This document shows, piece after piece, positions 1 through 13,024 of a stretch of 64,000 bases of DNA. Both the position numbers and the translations under genes were made by a program. Source of the DNA: Pascua guehoae. Its lineage: Eukaryota; Basidiomycota; Tremellomycetes; Trichosporonales; Trichosporonaceae. Within the stretch, counting starts at the first letter, position 1. Each line of letters opens with the position of its first letter. The notes beneath the pieces were generated by a model, which did no database searches, was not told the origin of the DNA, and worked only from the letters and a program-made list of their open reading frames with translations. The stretch covers positions 1,868,513 to 1,932,512 of the forward strand of contig BCJX01000002.1 in NCBI GenBank assembly GCA_001600415.1, in the 5' to 3' direction.

Positions 1-3000
1 GGGGGACCGTGATGGGGGGGGGGGGCGGGAGGAGTGTACTCTGTAGGGGAGGGGGACCGTGATGGGATGAGGGAGAGAGGGATGAGGGAGGGAGGGAGGG
101 GTTGAGACCAAAGCTAAGGGAAATGGCAGCAGCTCTGGCGCACCGGGTGGGTAGGTGGGTTGGGTAGAATGGGTAGAATGCAATGGTCGGCCTGGCTGCA
201 GCCTGGCTGGCTGGCTGGCTGGCTGTTTGGGTGGTGAGGGAAGAGGGAAGGGGGCTGGGTTGGCTTGGCTGGCTGCGGGGGGCTGCGGTTGCATTTGGCA
301 TGGAACCGTGCCGGGCCCGAATTCAAAAATCGTTCAATGGCTGCCGCATGGCTGCACAAGCCCAATTTGCTTTTTTTTTCACCACCACCACCGCCCTCGT
401 CTGTCTAATCGAAATTAAATTTCATATTACTTTGGCAAGCACATGCAAGCTGGCCTGCCGAACAGCATGCAGCACAGCACAGTAGCATGGCAGCATACGG
501 TAGCATACATACAGGCTCAGAGCTCAGAGTCAGATGTACCTGGGCCAGGGAGGGGGAGTCTGACGGTGCGTCCTTGTTTTTTGTCATGGCTGGCTGTCTG
601 GGTGTCTGGGTGGGTGCCCTTTGGTCCCGGCCCTCTGGCTCAGGGGCAATCGACGAGTGGAGCCCCAATTTCGAACAGCAATGCCATGTACCAAAACGCC
701 AAGACACCATGCGGTGCAGCTCATCCACGCGACCACGCAGCTCATTCTCTCCATGCATACCAGGCAATATGCACAGCAAGGTACGCTTCATACTGTATGC
801 TCATGCTCCGTGCAGCTTGTCCAACTCCTTATTCATAGGTATACCGTGCATTTCCGAATCCTGCACAACCAGAACAGCTCTGCTTGGTACTAACTGCAGT
901 TTTGCGACCTATTTGAGCGGGATCAAACCTCTCGATGGGCCATCCCATCCCATCCCATCCATCCATCCATCCATCCAGCGCACGCCAGCATGCCGAACAC
1001 AGGCCGTTGTGGCCATTACGTGGCGGCAAAAGCGCTAGCGATCGGGTCCATGACAGTTGAACAGAGACTAGTCGACACTTGTTCCCCTTGTAACCCCTTG
1101 CGAGGCGTGCAGTCACGAATAGCCTTTGTCCAAACCCCGCGACCAAAACGCACCGCCCACAGGGCACAGGTTTGTGCAATCGTACGGTAGTGCCAGGCCA
1201 CCGTGACCGACGCGTCTCCGTGACCTTCACACAATAAGTACAGTCCTCTACGTGACGGATACGTTTAGGAAGCGAGAGAGGGGGTATTAGACGTCGCTTT
1301 CAGTTGTGTGCCTGCCGAAATATACCGTGAGACAAGAGGGCGGTGTGGGGTGCCACGCGACCACACAGTATCCATCCATGGCCCATGGGAACTGATTCAC
1401 TCCGCTGCGCAGTTGTGGGTGCCACATGCCAGTGTGTGAGGCTCGACCGGCAAACTCAGCCAACCAATGTCGTCGGATGAGCAGCATATGCCAGTCCCCC
1501 ACCCCCTCCATCCCCGGCCCCCGCTACTTTATTCCAGGGGCTGCGCTACTGGATGCGGTATGTGTAACGTCCCAAAGATAGCCAGGCTCGCTCCTGGGCA
1601 CCGTACTACTGGCGTCTCACTTCAAGGTTAGCAGACCGGGGCAGTGGATGGTCTGTGCCTTGGCGACCAATCGCCATTACATCGACGCCAAGCCACACTT
1701 GTGCCAGACGAGGTTATTAAAGTGTGAACCGACGCGTATCTCGTATCTTGCGAAAGTCGTCGTGTACTCTAGTGTATGTTTCTCACGTTGAGAAGGCTTG
1801 TCAAGGTTTTCCTCTCACAGTCAGCGTTTTGGTGTGTGTGCTTATTGTTGAGTGGCTCCCTACATCTGACGTGGGTTTTGATATCCGTACTTTCCGGAAA
1901 TGCTCATATCAAGCGCGCATGACGCTCGGAACCTCACCTCTCGATGCGGCAGGGCGCCGGTATGCGGCGTCACCAGAGCCGCCGGCTAACATACGCGCCG
2001 GCGTATGGATGTATGGAGGCTGTTTGAGGCTGAAAGCTGTACATGCTGGGCAGTGTGGTCCCCCATTGTTGTCTGCCCCCGCCTGCTGCGCAAGTGGCGG
2101 TTGGTGCCGCATGGCTGCACCCTCGTGCGGGGTCTGTAGCGAGGTGACCGGCGGCCATTTCCGCCAACTGGAAGAAGCTGACTGGGACAAGTTGACTGTG
2201 AGGATTGGACTTTGCGCGACTCGGACAAGCCTCTGCCTTGAGTTGGCAGGTCGGCGTTCAAACGCGGTCTTTTCTCAGCGTCTCGTATCGTCCCGCGACT
2301 GAGGTCGTACATGCCGCGGGCAGAAAGACGAATGGCGGCTTGGCGGAGGACTCGAGGACCAGAATCGTGGGGGAGCAAGACAACAGGAGGGCGTCCAGTC
2401 CACCCGCTTCGAGTACAGACGCTGACTCTGTCTCCTGCGGCAGTACAGGGGCATGCTGACAGCTGCAGGCAGACTGCTGTGGTTCTTGTTGTTAAACGAA
2501 GCAACCGCCTACCTCGTGACCCAACCGATGCGGGAAGGCGATTCAGCCGCTGTTTACTCGGGTGGAGGTATCCTCAAGCTCCAGTTCCTGTTGAGAGTAC
2601 CCAAGCACCACTCCTGCCGAACGACCAAGTGATACCCTCAACTACGACGCTTGCCAAACACCACGGACACAACATGGGACGCTCTCGTGCAGTCAACCTC
2701 GTACACTCGGGGAGCACCGCCAATAACACTCGATGGATGTGCGCCATCCGCAAGCGATCCACCGCTGCGTGTCGTGGATCAACAAGACTCCCAGGCTAAT
2801 GTTCGAAACTTGGGCATTGCTATCTGTGGATCCTCGGTGGGCAAACGAGATCTGCTCGGCGAGCTCGGCGTATCATCCTTATCCTAGCGCCTTTGCCCCC
2901 TGGCAGCGCTTGTCTTGTCGAGGCACGCTAACTGGGTACTGAACAGGTAATAAAGCTGGTCCCTGATGGGCGTCTACTTTACAGCGGAGGCGTCGAGACT

Positions 3001-3560
3001 GGGCTGGAGCAGAATGGAGCGGGCCGGGCCGTACTAAGCTTCGTAGCCGAGCTTTGGACTCGAAAAGCCGTGGTGGGCCCTTTGGCCGCAAGGCCGAACG
3101 GCAAGGAATCAGGCGGTACCTTCGGCCCAGGGCCATAGTGTGGCAGTTTGGGTAAACCCTCAGTTTACAGCATTCTCAGGATATCAGGATCCCAATGTCG
3201 TAGTCTCTCATAAGGGCTGGAACCTGACATCGCAAATAAGTTTTCGGTCGGCCGAGGGTGGGATTTTCCTGCTTTTTCCTGCCCTCCAGATGCCTCGGCT
3301 TTCTTGCCTTGGGCCTGTCTTTGTTTTGCCTTCGAGATTGCCTTTGCAGCTGGATTTTTTTTTTTTTTTTTTTGCGTGATCGTCTTTGGCTGGCAGGCAC
3401 GGTGGGGCATGAGGGCTGAGCGAGTGCGTAGCGGCGGCATTTGGTGTGGTGTTGACGCATAACGAGGTTAGGACTACTGTTGATACTTTTGTCAGCACGG
3501 CACCCAAGCAGAGCAGCAGAGGGGCCGAGGACAGCAGATTTGGATTAAGAAATGGCCATG
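1..3560. other. Gene-free left end
   Basis: I see no open frame with convincing family similarity or a splice-connected exon chain here. The first 100 bases are purine-rich, with the phrase GGGGGACCGTGATGGG occurring twice (from positions 1 and 52). A GGCT tetranucleotide run lies near 200-225, CCAT repeats near 940-975 and a T-run near 3354-3373. The many frames that stay open on both strands reflect GC-rich low-complexity DNA. Nothing distinguishes the stretch as a decayed gene or transposon by eye. Confidence 0.5.
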
Positions 3561-6500
3561 GATGATGGAATGCATGACCTGGGTGGTCCCTTTCCCCCCC
3601 TGTCCTCCATTCTCGCCAGTCCCTAACAGGAAATATTATCCATTAAGCCCTACTCGGTTTTGGCCCAAAAGGCCTCGCTGTGCCGCGCCCCCCTTACTGG
3701 TCGCACAGCCTCCCCCCAGCATCGCCTGGCTGTCATGCTGCGCCTGTCCTCGAAAGTTGAGTCTGGTGCTGTCGACTCCATGCTGCTTGCTCGCTTTCTC
3801 TTGCAAAAGAGCTGCTTGTTCAGGTCCTCAGGACATCATCAGCCTTACACCGCCATGTAATGTAGCTATGCATGCATCTGACCCACATGCAGCAAAGCCA
3901 GATATCCTCCGCCTCTGCCTCCGCGCCTCGGCGCCTCCGCCACGTCGTGGCGCATGGTCACAGGTCGGCGCACGCTGTGGTGGCATGACCGCCGCGGGCA
4001 GCGAACCCATTGGAAAGAAAGCGGAGCAGAATAATCAGACCGAGCCAGACCGCGAGTGAGCTGGGCAGAGGGGCAAAAGGGGAGGAAGCAAAGGGGCTCA
4101 GAAGCCTTACTGGAGGCTGTTACGTGCTACTGGTTGGCTTGCTTCTGATGCATGTTGCGCTGTTGCATGCTGGTGCACCCAAGTCGGGCCGAACCCCAAC
4201 CCAACCCCATGCACTTCTGTCCGCTGCCATCACCAGTACTCCGGCGGTTAGGCTTCTTTGGACCTCCTCTTCCTCATCAATTGCCATCTCCATCCCACCA
4301 CCCCGCAGTACACGGCTACACGACTCGTCATTGTTATCGAAACTACTTTCGAGTACTCGACGACTCTTGCCCGCCCAGAGCTTAAAGCAGACCCGCACGT
4401 CCACTGCTCGTTTCGCTTGTCGCCTACTGTACAGGCATCTGCATCCCCCCCTCTACGCCCCCCTCCTCCCTCGGCCAGCGCACACACTGCCAGCCCCTCT
4501 CTCATCCTCGCCCCCCGACTTCCCGACTGCACAGCTGCACGGACACTACTGGCGACGTGAACGCTACAATTACTCCGGTCGCTCGTTCACCACGACCACC
4601 ACGACCACTGGTCCTGTCCACCAGCTCCTTTTGCAGAGGCCAACCCACTTTCCTTGTGTCCTTGCGTCCTTCCTTCTTTCCTTTTGCGCCCTTTCCTTTC
4701 CTTTCCCTCGAGCCCGTCGCCCTTTGCAAGGACAAGTCGTCTTTTGGTTCGGGCCGTGCACATCAGTCCAGTCCCAGTGCACTGTATCGATCGCCAAGCG
4801 AGTGGTATCGTATCCGGCACCTTTTCCGAAAAGTTCGATCGAGCGCTTCCCGGGTCGTTGGCAACAAAAACAGCCCGTGCTCTCTTTCGGCCCACCATTG
4901 ACACTGCGCCTATCAACAACAGTCTCCCGACCATTCGAGAGGCTCGGACCACTGTCGCTACACGCCATTGACAGCTTGCAGCTGTGGTCTCTACAGGTTG
5001 AGCACCAACACTGTTGAGTCTTGGCGACATCCCGTGGCGTCTTTGCGCATTCCCCGACGCGTACCACCGGGCCTGATTGCAGGGCCAGCGTGACTACACC
5101 AGCACGCGCACCAAGTGCATCACGTACAGCACTACTGGAACACTGGGTGATCCAGATCTCCAAAGTTGTCTCGCTTTTCCGTCCTTGCATCCAGCACTCG
5201 TGCAGCGCAGCACTGATTTGTGATTGTTGATCACTCTTTTACCACCTGCACGCACACACGCACACCGCCCACCAACAACACACCCGCCCACCCCACACCC
5301 AGCGCTCCTCCCTCCACCCTAGACCGCGGTGCATTCGCGCCACCCGCCCCCGGGGCCTACGGCAAACACTCTACACAGACACACGCACACGCACTCACAT
5401 CCGACCGCTGCACGCGTCAAACACGTCGTCGCCGCTGTCGTCGTGTGCATCAAATTCGCTTCGAGGGCTTGCATTCACATTCCTCCAAGGTTTATCCTGG
5501 CCCAGGTCATCCACCTGCCAGGCCGACCCAGCCCGCCAGCCAGCCAGCGGGCTCATTTTGCTCCCTATATCCACTCGTTTCTTCCTTCCTTCCTTTATTC
5601 CTCACCACCCTTTTCCTTTCGACACATTCTCTCAATCAACTTGCACTCGCATCCGACACAGCGCCCAGCCTTGCTGCTGCGTGTCTCGCGCACTCGACTC
5701 GTGCACTGTGCACAGAGGTTGACCCACTTTTGAGACTACGACTGCTTCGGTGATACCCGTCGGGGCATTCAAGGTGAGCAGGAGAAAAAAAAGTCGTGTT
5801 TTGCCCCCCTTCTTCCAGCATTGCTCTCCCCCCCCCTTGATCCTGTCCATCCATCGATCCAGCGATCCTAAGAGAATGGGGTAAAAGCGGTGGCTTCCTA
5901 GACGCACAGGCCATTGCCCCCCCCCCCCCCCCGCGTCGAAAAGCCGATGCTTTTGGATGTGTTTGAAAAACGCGCCCGCCCGGCCGCCCGCCCAACCCGA
6001 TAATGCTTGCTCGGTGGGCCGGGGTGGATTGTGGATCTACACCTCCACCCCCCACTTGCCTCTTCCCTGCCTCTGTCTGCCCTCTTTGGAGGGGGCCGCG
6101 CGCGCCCCTTCAATACTGGGTAGGTAAATCTTGGCCGTCCTGGGTTTGCCTTGCCTCGCGTTCTGCGCATTGGTTCGCTGTTGCACACTCTCTGTGTACC
6201 CGTGTCCGACGGGCCCCGACCCCGGCCATCCCGAACACGCACACTCTTGTTCGTCTGCTAGCGAGAGGCTGTTAGGCAAAAAGGGCTACCGAAGCGGGCT
6301 GTGCAGACCCCGCACCATCACCACCATGAATGCTAGGGGAGTGAGAACCTGGCACACCTGACGTTGCTGGCGTTACCGATGCCTGCCTCGTGTTCATGCG
6401 CGCGGGCGGGCGTGCGTTCTTTTCTCGCATGCGTGCTACCTGCCCCATGCAGCGCGAACGCCGGCATTGCTGCTGTGCTCGCTGCAGAAGCAAACGCGAG

Positions 6501-6566
6501 TAACACTTTTCCACCATTGCTGTTGTCCACACCCAGCCCCGCGTCTTTTGCACTCTGCGTCCTTCG
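3561..6566 (+). promoter_or_regulatory. Pyrimidine-rich upstream region and probable 5-prime leader of the 6567 gene
   Basis: About 3 kb with strongly C/T-biased plus-strand sequence, especially 4240-5700, where CCCACC, TTCCTT and CACACA words recur. Such CT-rich stretches are common upstream of highly expressed or long-leader fungal genes. I infer promoter plus 5-prime UTR of the gene starting at 6567. No coding exon could be linked to the 6567 frame by good splice signals, but a short upstream coding exon cannot be excluded. Confidence 0.4.
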
Positions 6567-9500
6567 ATGCCCCCAGCACCGCGGCAACCGTCGGCGTCAC
6601 GACTAGCGCGACGCCAAACATCCCGAACACTGCTGACGCCGCCTCTCCCCAGCCTCGACTCGGTCATAGCCACAGTGTCGTCCACCCCTCCCTTCCCGGC
6701 GTTTACGTTCTCGTCAAACGCGTACGCCTCCGCTGGCGCGCCCTTTGGGACTGCCCAGCAACAAGACCCGTCTGCCAACGGCTACTTTTCCGAACAGCTG
6801 CTCAGCGACCCACCTGGGTCGTGCGGTGTCAAAGCGGACGTCTGGATCGGCGCCCAGTTGAGTTCTCCGCCGTCCCCAGCCACGTGAGTTCCGAATCAAA
6901 AGGGCCGTTGTGCATTGGGGTGCGGTGCCGCCCACAGACACTTTTTTAGTGTCTTCCTGCAAGCCACAGGTTTTGGAAACAACGCTGACAGAGATGCAGA
7001 ATAGATTCACACTCTGCCGATTCTCAGGCAGGGGGGGAGTACTTCCCCCCTTCGTCTGAAAGTGGCTGCGGTGACTCGCCCTCGGCTCCTCCTCATCTCC
7101 GCCGCGCCAACCTCAGCTTGAACATTTCCGGGCTCTTGCCCAATTCGGGGGCACTCGGTGCTGGGTTCTCTCCGGCTTCACTCGTCAGCTCGAGTGCCCC
7201 TTACACTGCGGATCCCCTCACGCTTGGGATGGATCCCGCAGACGACTACTTTCACTTCAATGATGCTGCCTTGGCATCCATGGGCGCTGGAGACGTGGCC
7301 ATGCGTGAGCAGGCTTCACAGCCTCCCTCCGCAACCACATCCGCTCATACTACTCCAGCTCTCGCCCACCAGCATCCCTCACGCCCCACACCCACCACTT
7401 CGGCAACCATGCCATTGACGGCGCCTTCCACTACCGGCACTTTCCCTTTCCGTCACCCGGCATCGCAACCCTCGAGCCCTATCCGAGGCGTCTTCATGTC
7501 GGGCCAGCAGGCGTTTGCCTTTTCGCCTGTAGCTGGCCGGCCACGCGGCGCCACCGTTAGCGGCATGTCACCGTTTGAGGCGAGCTTCCCGCAAGTTTCG
7601 CTACCTCCTCCCGCTATCAACGGCATGTCCCCCTTGACGCCTGTCACTGCGACGCACACGCCAACGGCTGTACCTGCACACCTCACGTTTACCTCGATCC
7701 AGCACTCGCCAAACGGCACACCGGGATCTGTGGCAAACGCCTCTCCAGCCCCCGATCGCGCACAGAACAAATCGGCCCCATCGGGCATCTTCATGAGCAG
7801 CGAGCAGCAGAATCAGGCACAAACAAATTCGGGTCTGGGCGTCGGCGGTGGCGATGTCACCATGGAGGATGTGTCGCAGCCGTCGAGCATCCCCAGTCGG
7901 CGATCCTCGGGAAGCCAACAAAATGCCACTGCGCCATCCGTGGCCCCAGCGGTGGCGTCGGCGCCGACGACGTCGGGGGGACTGCAAACGAGTGACATTA
8001 CAGAGAAGCTCACTTTGGATCGTTTAACAATGCTCGACAAGTAGGTATCTCCTTTTGTTCTTTCATTCTCTTCACCCATCCATCACCACGCTGACCAGGC
8101 AGCATTGTTAGCCAAGCGCAATCTGCAAAGGAAGCCTTGTTGCGAGGACAAGAAGATCGACTACCCGAAGCTCTGGGCAACATCAGCAATCAGCTAGAGA
8201 TCGCCAACGACCTCGGCGTCGGACCCATGCCCACTCCGCGCGAGACGACGCCCAACTCTGGATCCCAGGGCTCGCAAGCTCTCTCGCCGTACTCGCCTAC
8301 CAACCCATCGACCATGTCCAACGCCCAGCAGGCTAGCATGACCACCGCCGCCATGTCTGCTGGCATGCAGCAGCTGCAGATGAGCACTGCTGTCCCGTCT
8401 CTTCCAGGCAACCTCCTCCCCTCGCTCCCTGTTGGCCAGTCGGGGGCCCCATCATCGGCTCCTACGTCTACAGCGACGCCGACAGGCAACTCGCCTGCTG
8501 CCATGCCAGCTCCCGTCATGATCCAGCCGCCGCCTGCTGGCGACTTTATTCCCGTGGCCACCCAGCAGCTGGTCTACAACAATGGTGGCGGTAACCAGAT
8601 TGCCAATCAGATGTCTCAGGGCATGTCGGCGACAATGCCCTCCACACCCGTCAATACCACCTTTGGCCCTGGGGTCGTCCATGCCCCCATGGTCTCGTCT
8701 CCACTCGCCGTTTTACCTCCGTCGCGCGCGTCCAGCCCAAAGCAATACAACACGTGGCTTCCGGAAAACGTGACCGCCGCGTCAGCTGCTGTCGCGGCGG
8801 CCACTGGCGCCCAGTCATTGGTCGATGGTCAGCTGGCACAAGCCCAAGCCCAGGCGCAAGCCCATGTGCAAGCCCAAGTGCATGCACAGGTGCAGGCGCA
8901 GGTGCAGGCCCAAGCGCATGCCCACGCCCACGCCCACGCCCAGGCTCAAGCCCAGGCTCAAGCCCACGCGGCCCAAGCGCAAGCCATGGGCCAGCCCAAC
9001 CCGTCCTCGACGGGGTTTGAGAACCACATGTCGCACCCGCCGTCGCGCCGCCCTTCTATTGACCACCGCTCTGATGGTCGCCCCATTGCTCGAGGACGCA
9101 GCTCGTCGAATGCCAAGCCCGGTGGCTCCAACCTGACGTTGACATCGTCGGCGTCGGTGCCGCCCTCGGTGTGGCAGTCTCGCCAGGGTTCACCTGTGGA
9201 CGACGATGACGACGACGACGATTCCGACAATGAGGGCGGCACTCTGCCTCGCCGTACCAAGCGTAGGCGCAGCTCGGCGGGTCTCGAAGTCAATGAGGGT
9301 CCCAACGAAGCTTCGACTGCCATATCCGACGACATTCGCTCCCAGCTCGACCAGATTTTCAAAGAGTTCCTTAACAAGATCTGCATGGATCGTGAGTAGC
9401 ATGGGCGTGATCTACGGTTTTGTTTGTTGTCCTGACGTATCTAGTCGACAGCTGTGACGCCAAAGGCGAGAAGATTCACCAAGTCCTCATGCCCAAGAAG

Positions 9501-10474
9501 ATGGCACGCCTGGATGAGTCGACCGACTACCGCCCCTTCAAGTTCCGTATCCAGGCGTTTACCAATGCCTTTTTAGAGGAGCTGCAGGCGCGTGGGATCA
9601 CAGACGATACCATGTCGGGCAAAAAGGTCAAGGTATACCTGTGGCACCAGGAGCTCATTTCGCGCTTCAACCAGGACGGTAAAAAGGCAAAGTCCAAGGG
9701 CAACCACATTTGGCATGTCGAGGCAAAGAAGCTGCCTGGTGGCGGCTACATTTTCCGCCCTTTCAAGCGCAAGATTATTGGCATCCCACCTACTGTCGTG
9801 TAAGTCGTAGAGGACGTATTGCCGGTGGCTGACATGTAATAGCGCCGTCAACACAAAGTACGAATGGGAGCCCAAGATCTGGGACCCGATGGCGCCGTCT
9901 GCGAGCATCAAGCCGACCTTTTCGTCGCCCCCCGGTTCGCTCCCGCACTGGCTGCACTGGGAGGACGGTACGAGGCTCGTCGGCGTTCCCCCAGAACCAT
10001 GTCCACCCGTCCATGTCATGTGTACTGCAGAGGTACGTGTTGCTCGAGGATGGAGTGTTGACCTCGAGCCTGGTGGCTGACAGCTCTACAGTTCATCGAT
10101 GGCGCAGGCAAGCAGGCTTCGGCAGAGACCAACTTTGTCATCCAGGTCGTCAACATGCCGCAAGTCGACTACCAGGCGGCGTCCGTGCCGCAGTACTACG
10201 ATCCCCTTGCGGTAGCGGCGGCAGGTGTAGTCAATCCTGGCTCTGTTGGCGCCCCGGGTATGCAGGGCATGCCCATGCAGGGCGTCGGTGTTGTCCCGGT
10301 TCAGCAGGTCCAGCTTCAGCCTGGGTAAGTGTTCCGCGTAGAGTGGGGCGTGTCGACGAGGGACTGGCACGACCACTGCCAAGCGCTGGCGAAAAGGAGA
10401 CACGGTGCTGACGCCACAGTATGGGCTACCCAGCGGGGATGCCTATGTACCCGCAGCCGGGGTACCATGTGTAA
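6567..10474 (+). CDS. Low-complexity nuclear protein with conserved C-terminal domain, putative transcription regulator
   Basis: Seven exons join in frame: 6567-6883, 7000-8040, 8103-9391, 9445-9799, 9843-10032, 10092-10324 and 10420-10474 (about 1159 aa). Residues 1-860 are Ser/Pro/Ala/Gln-rich. They include an Ala-Gln/Ala-His dipeptide run near 697-747, an Asp tract near 818-828 and a basic cluster RRTKRRRSS near 835 that looks like a nuclear localisation signal. From about 865 the sequence becomes well-ordered: a region rich in YRPFKFRIQAF, LWHQELISRF and SKGNHIWHVEAK type motifs, followed by a tryptophan-containing segment (HWLHWEDG) that could be an Ig-like fold, then a Gly/Met/Gln-rich tail. 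The layout suggests a DNA-binding or co-regulator protein, and the motif style recalls the CudA-type family of amoebae, but I cannot name an orthologue. The ATG at 6567 is the first in the open frame; an upstream start exon remains possible. Confidence 0.75.
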
Positions 10475-11201
10475 AACAACGTGTATTTGGTCCGATCAGA
10501 AGCGCCGCTGGTGCGGCTATACATTCATTTGATACAGGTCACAAAAGGGCTCGCGGGACGCGCGCATTGTCATACTTGCTGTAGATGAACGGCATACTCT
10601 GTATCTAGATGAGCAGTTTTAGAGCGTGCGCGGTGCAGGTGTGTGGTGGAGGGGGGGGGTTGCAGGTGCAGGAAGAGAGCGTCTAGATGTGGAAGCCTGG
10701 GTCAGCAGACGCGTCCAAGGATAACGAAGGCCTTGAGTTTGTCCAGAGACTGAAACGCAAGTGAGAGCATGCCAGCTTGTTGTTTCATCAACTCATGTGA
10801 TCCTTCGGCGAACCTTCAGCGGCACTCAGGATGCACATGTGCGACAGGCAGGCGATGTCGCATAACGTCCTCACTCTCGTCCGTCACCAACGGGCCAGGC
10901 TGGGACAAAGACAACCCCGCCCGGCGCTCACCGGGCCCTGGCACAAGCCACGGCTATAGTTCTTGGCAGCGATCTCGACAAGCGGCAGCTCCCCCAGCCG
11001 TCTGGACACAGCCCTTTGCATGCGCAGAGAACCGAGAACCATACTGCTCGCGAACAATGGGTGCAGTCAACCGGGCCGAAATCCACCCAGATAACCAAGA
11101 TCACACGAGCACCAGCCTCGCAACCATGACACGCACGGAACACGCCCACACGCCCGCCGCCAAAGCCGACACGACGCGAGGGCAAAAGAGAAGCGTTGCG
11201 C
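10475..11201. other. Intergenic, 3-prime side of the putative regulator
   Basis: No gene recognised. It holds the presumed 3-prime UTR of the gene ending at 10474 and a G-run near 10650. The next identifiable feature is the tRNA gene on the opposite strand. Confidence 0.5.
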
Positions 11202-11291
11202 TGACGTTTGACAGGGTCGAACTGCCGACCTCATGCGGAGCACGAATGACTCGTGTTAAGCATGCGCTCTAACCAACTGAGCTAAATCGCC
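11202..11291 (-). tRNA. tRNA-Val(AAC), with 16-nt intron
   Basis: The reverse strand folds as a complete tRNA. The acceptor stem GGCGATT pairs with AAACGTC (one A-A mismatch, one G-T). The D-arm starts TAGCTCAGTTGG (A box). The anticodon stem CATGC/GCATG closes the loop TTAACAC with anticodon AAC. The T-arm GGCAG-TTCGACC-CTGTC contains the B box. Sixteen extra bases sit between positions 37 and 38, the canonical eukaryotic tRNA intron site. A TTTT run follows about 17-20 bases downstream as Pol III terminator. The acceptor mismatch slightly lowers confidence that it is functional. Confidence 0.8.
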
Positions 11292-11520
11292 GATGCACGT
11301 TTGGGTTGGCTGAGAAGGCGCATGGGGGTGAGGGTGTGGCGGTGTGGTGGTGGGGAAGAGGTGGGTGTCGAGAAAACCAGCTGCCGATGTGACCTCGATG
11401 TTTGATGCCGGTACATACGTAGGGATGACCTTCGGAGGTGTGAGGTGCATACTTGATGTAGGCTATTGAGGATTGACGACTTGGTGTGTGCCCGCTCGAG
11501 ACGTGGAGTTGGAACGAGGC

Positions 11521-11799
11521 GGTGTCGAGAGGTTGGCTGTCGAAACACCGGCTGTTGAGAGATGGGCTGTGAAGAGATGTCGGGGGTGAACAGTCTGGAG
11601 ACGAACAGTCAAGAGGCGGCCTGCCGAGAGGTACGGTAAGCTGCCAAGGGATTAGCTGTCGAAAGGTAAGCTGTCAAGAGATGAGCTGCCAGGAGTGTCA
11701 AGAGGTAAACAGTCAAGAGGTGACCTGTCGAGATACAAATTGCCAAGAGATGATCTGCCGGGAGATGATCCCACGAGTGATGAACCGTCGATTGTCGAA
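11521..11799. repeat. Degenerate short tandem repeat, GCTGTCRAGAGRT-like
   Basis: The words CTGTCGAGAG, CTGTCAAGAG, CTGCCAAGAG and CAGTCAAGAG recur at roughly 15-25 base intervals across about 280 bases, a diverged minisatellite. It begins about 230 bases upstream of the tRNA-Val gene (relative to that gene). No function is evident. Confidence 0.6.
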
Positions 11800-12925
11800 A
11801 TCAAAATCAAGCATTATGAAGCGGGAGGTGGCAATGAGCCCAGGTCTGATGTCGGTTCAGCCCTCAGAAATATCGGGATGCACAAAATGTGCTCCTGTGC
11901 GTGCGAATGGGGCGGCAATACGAGAATGAGAATAACTATGAAGAAACATAAAAGAAAACAACCAGTACACGACGCAACGCAACGCCTGTCGGTCAACATT
12001 CGAGCAGAAATTTAGCTATATGGGCACTCTATGGTTACACAGCGTACGCAGAGTCATGAATCCGCCGCCTCAAGCCTGGGGGCACGCTTATGCCTCTACA
12101 AGCGCCCCGCACAACTCGGGGTGGAAAAGGGAGGAATTGCCATTCGGTCCAAAATGTGGCCCCCCTTTTCGACCATTGTGGGATCGATACAAATAATACA
12201 ACAGCACAGCCTAGAAGCCCCAGTCACAGTCGGGGCCTCACTCCTTTCCCGACGCACCTGTACAGGCACGCTCGCAGACCTCGCATCGTAACGGGTTTCG
12301 TACGGAATGGAGCGCTCGATCGCGGGTGCCACATTTAGATCACGTCAGCGGCCGGCCGTCGTCGCGTGCTTGACCTCACTGCGTCGTGTTCACCCTGTTT
12401 TCTTTCTCGCCTTTAGATGTGGGTATTGCCCCAAAGGGGCACGCGTTGAGCTGGTGTTGTGCTTGGCTTGGTCGTCTCGGTGTCATCTGTGGTCGTCCTA
12501 ACGACATAAGATGCGAACCTCCCAGCTACATATTAAGGTTATTTTGACCGCCTTGGTAATATCTGCTCGTCAGGGCTGGACCGTCGAGTGCAAATGGGGT
12601 GGGCATATGGTTGATCATTCCGCTGGATTGTCGTCGGGAGGGGTTTTTTTTTTTTGTGTGGGTCTGGGTGTTCATTTTGCGAGTCCACAACTTCACCATT
12701 TTGAGAGAGATTCGCAGAACAATACTGTAATCCGACTCTGACGCACAAGGTGGAATTAATCAGCATCCTAGAGGGCCAGTTGCTGACCTGCGTTCGCACG
12801 TGCACACCTGAGGCTCAAGAGGGGTTGCACACTGCCCACCAAAGACTTGCACGATGAACTCGACTAGAACCCCCCCACATGCAGCAGATTCGCACCCAAG
12901 GGGCTACAAGCCATCGAAACGATCA
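11800..12925. other. Intergenic, nothing recognised
   Basis: No supported gene. A T-run lies near 12643-12654. The short frames show no family similarity. Confidence 0.4.
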
Positions 12926-13024
12926 TCCAGAGCGAAGCAAGCCAAAGCGAAGCAAGCCAAAGTGAAGCAATCCAGAGCGAAGCAATCCAAAGCGAAGCAA
13001 TCCAAAGCGAAGCAATCCAAAGCG
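12926..13024. repeat. 15-bp tandem repeat
   Basis: About six and a half copies of a 15-base unit close to CAATCCAAAGCGAAG, with the early copies varied (CAAGCC for CAATCC). Because the period is a multiple of three it keeps reading frames open and would read Lys-Gln-Ser-Lys-Ala, but there is no gene context for it. Confidence 0.85.

Noticed and set aside
1986..2504. Minus-strand frame of 172 codons, considered as a decayed gene
   Set aside because: No recognisable domain, no adjoining exons, and overlapping plus-strand frames are equally open.
4010..5017. Plus-strand open frame of about 335 codons in CT-rich DNA
   Set aside because: Ser/Pro/Leu/Thr composition follows directly from pyrimidine-rich DNA. 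There are no motifs, and it looks like leader or promoter sequence of the 6567 gene.
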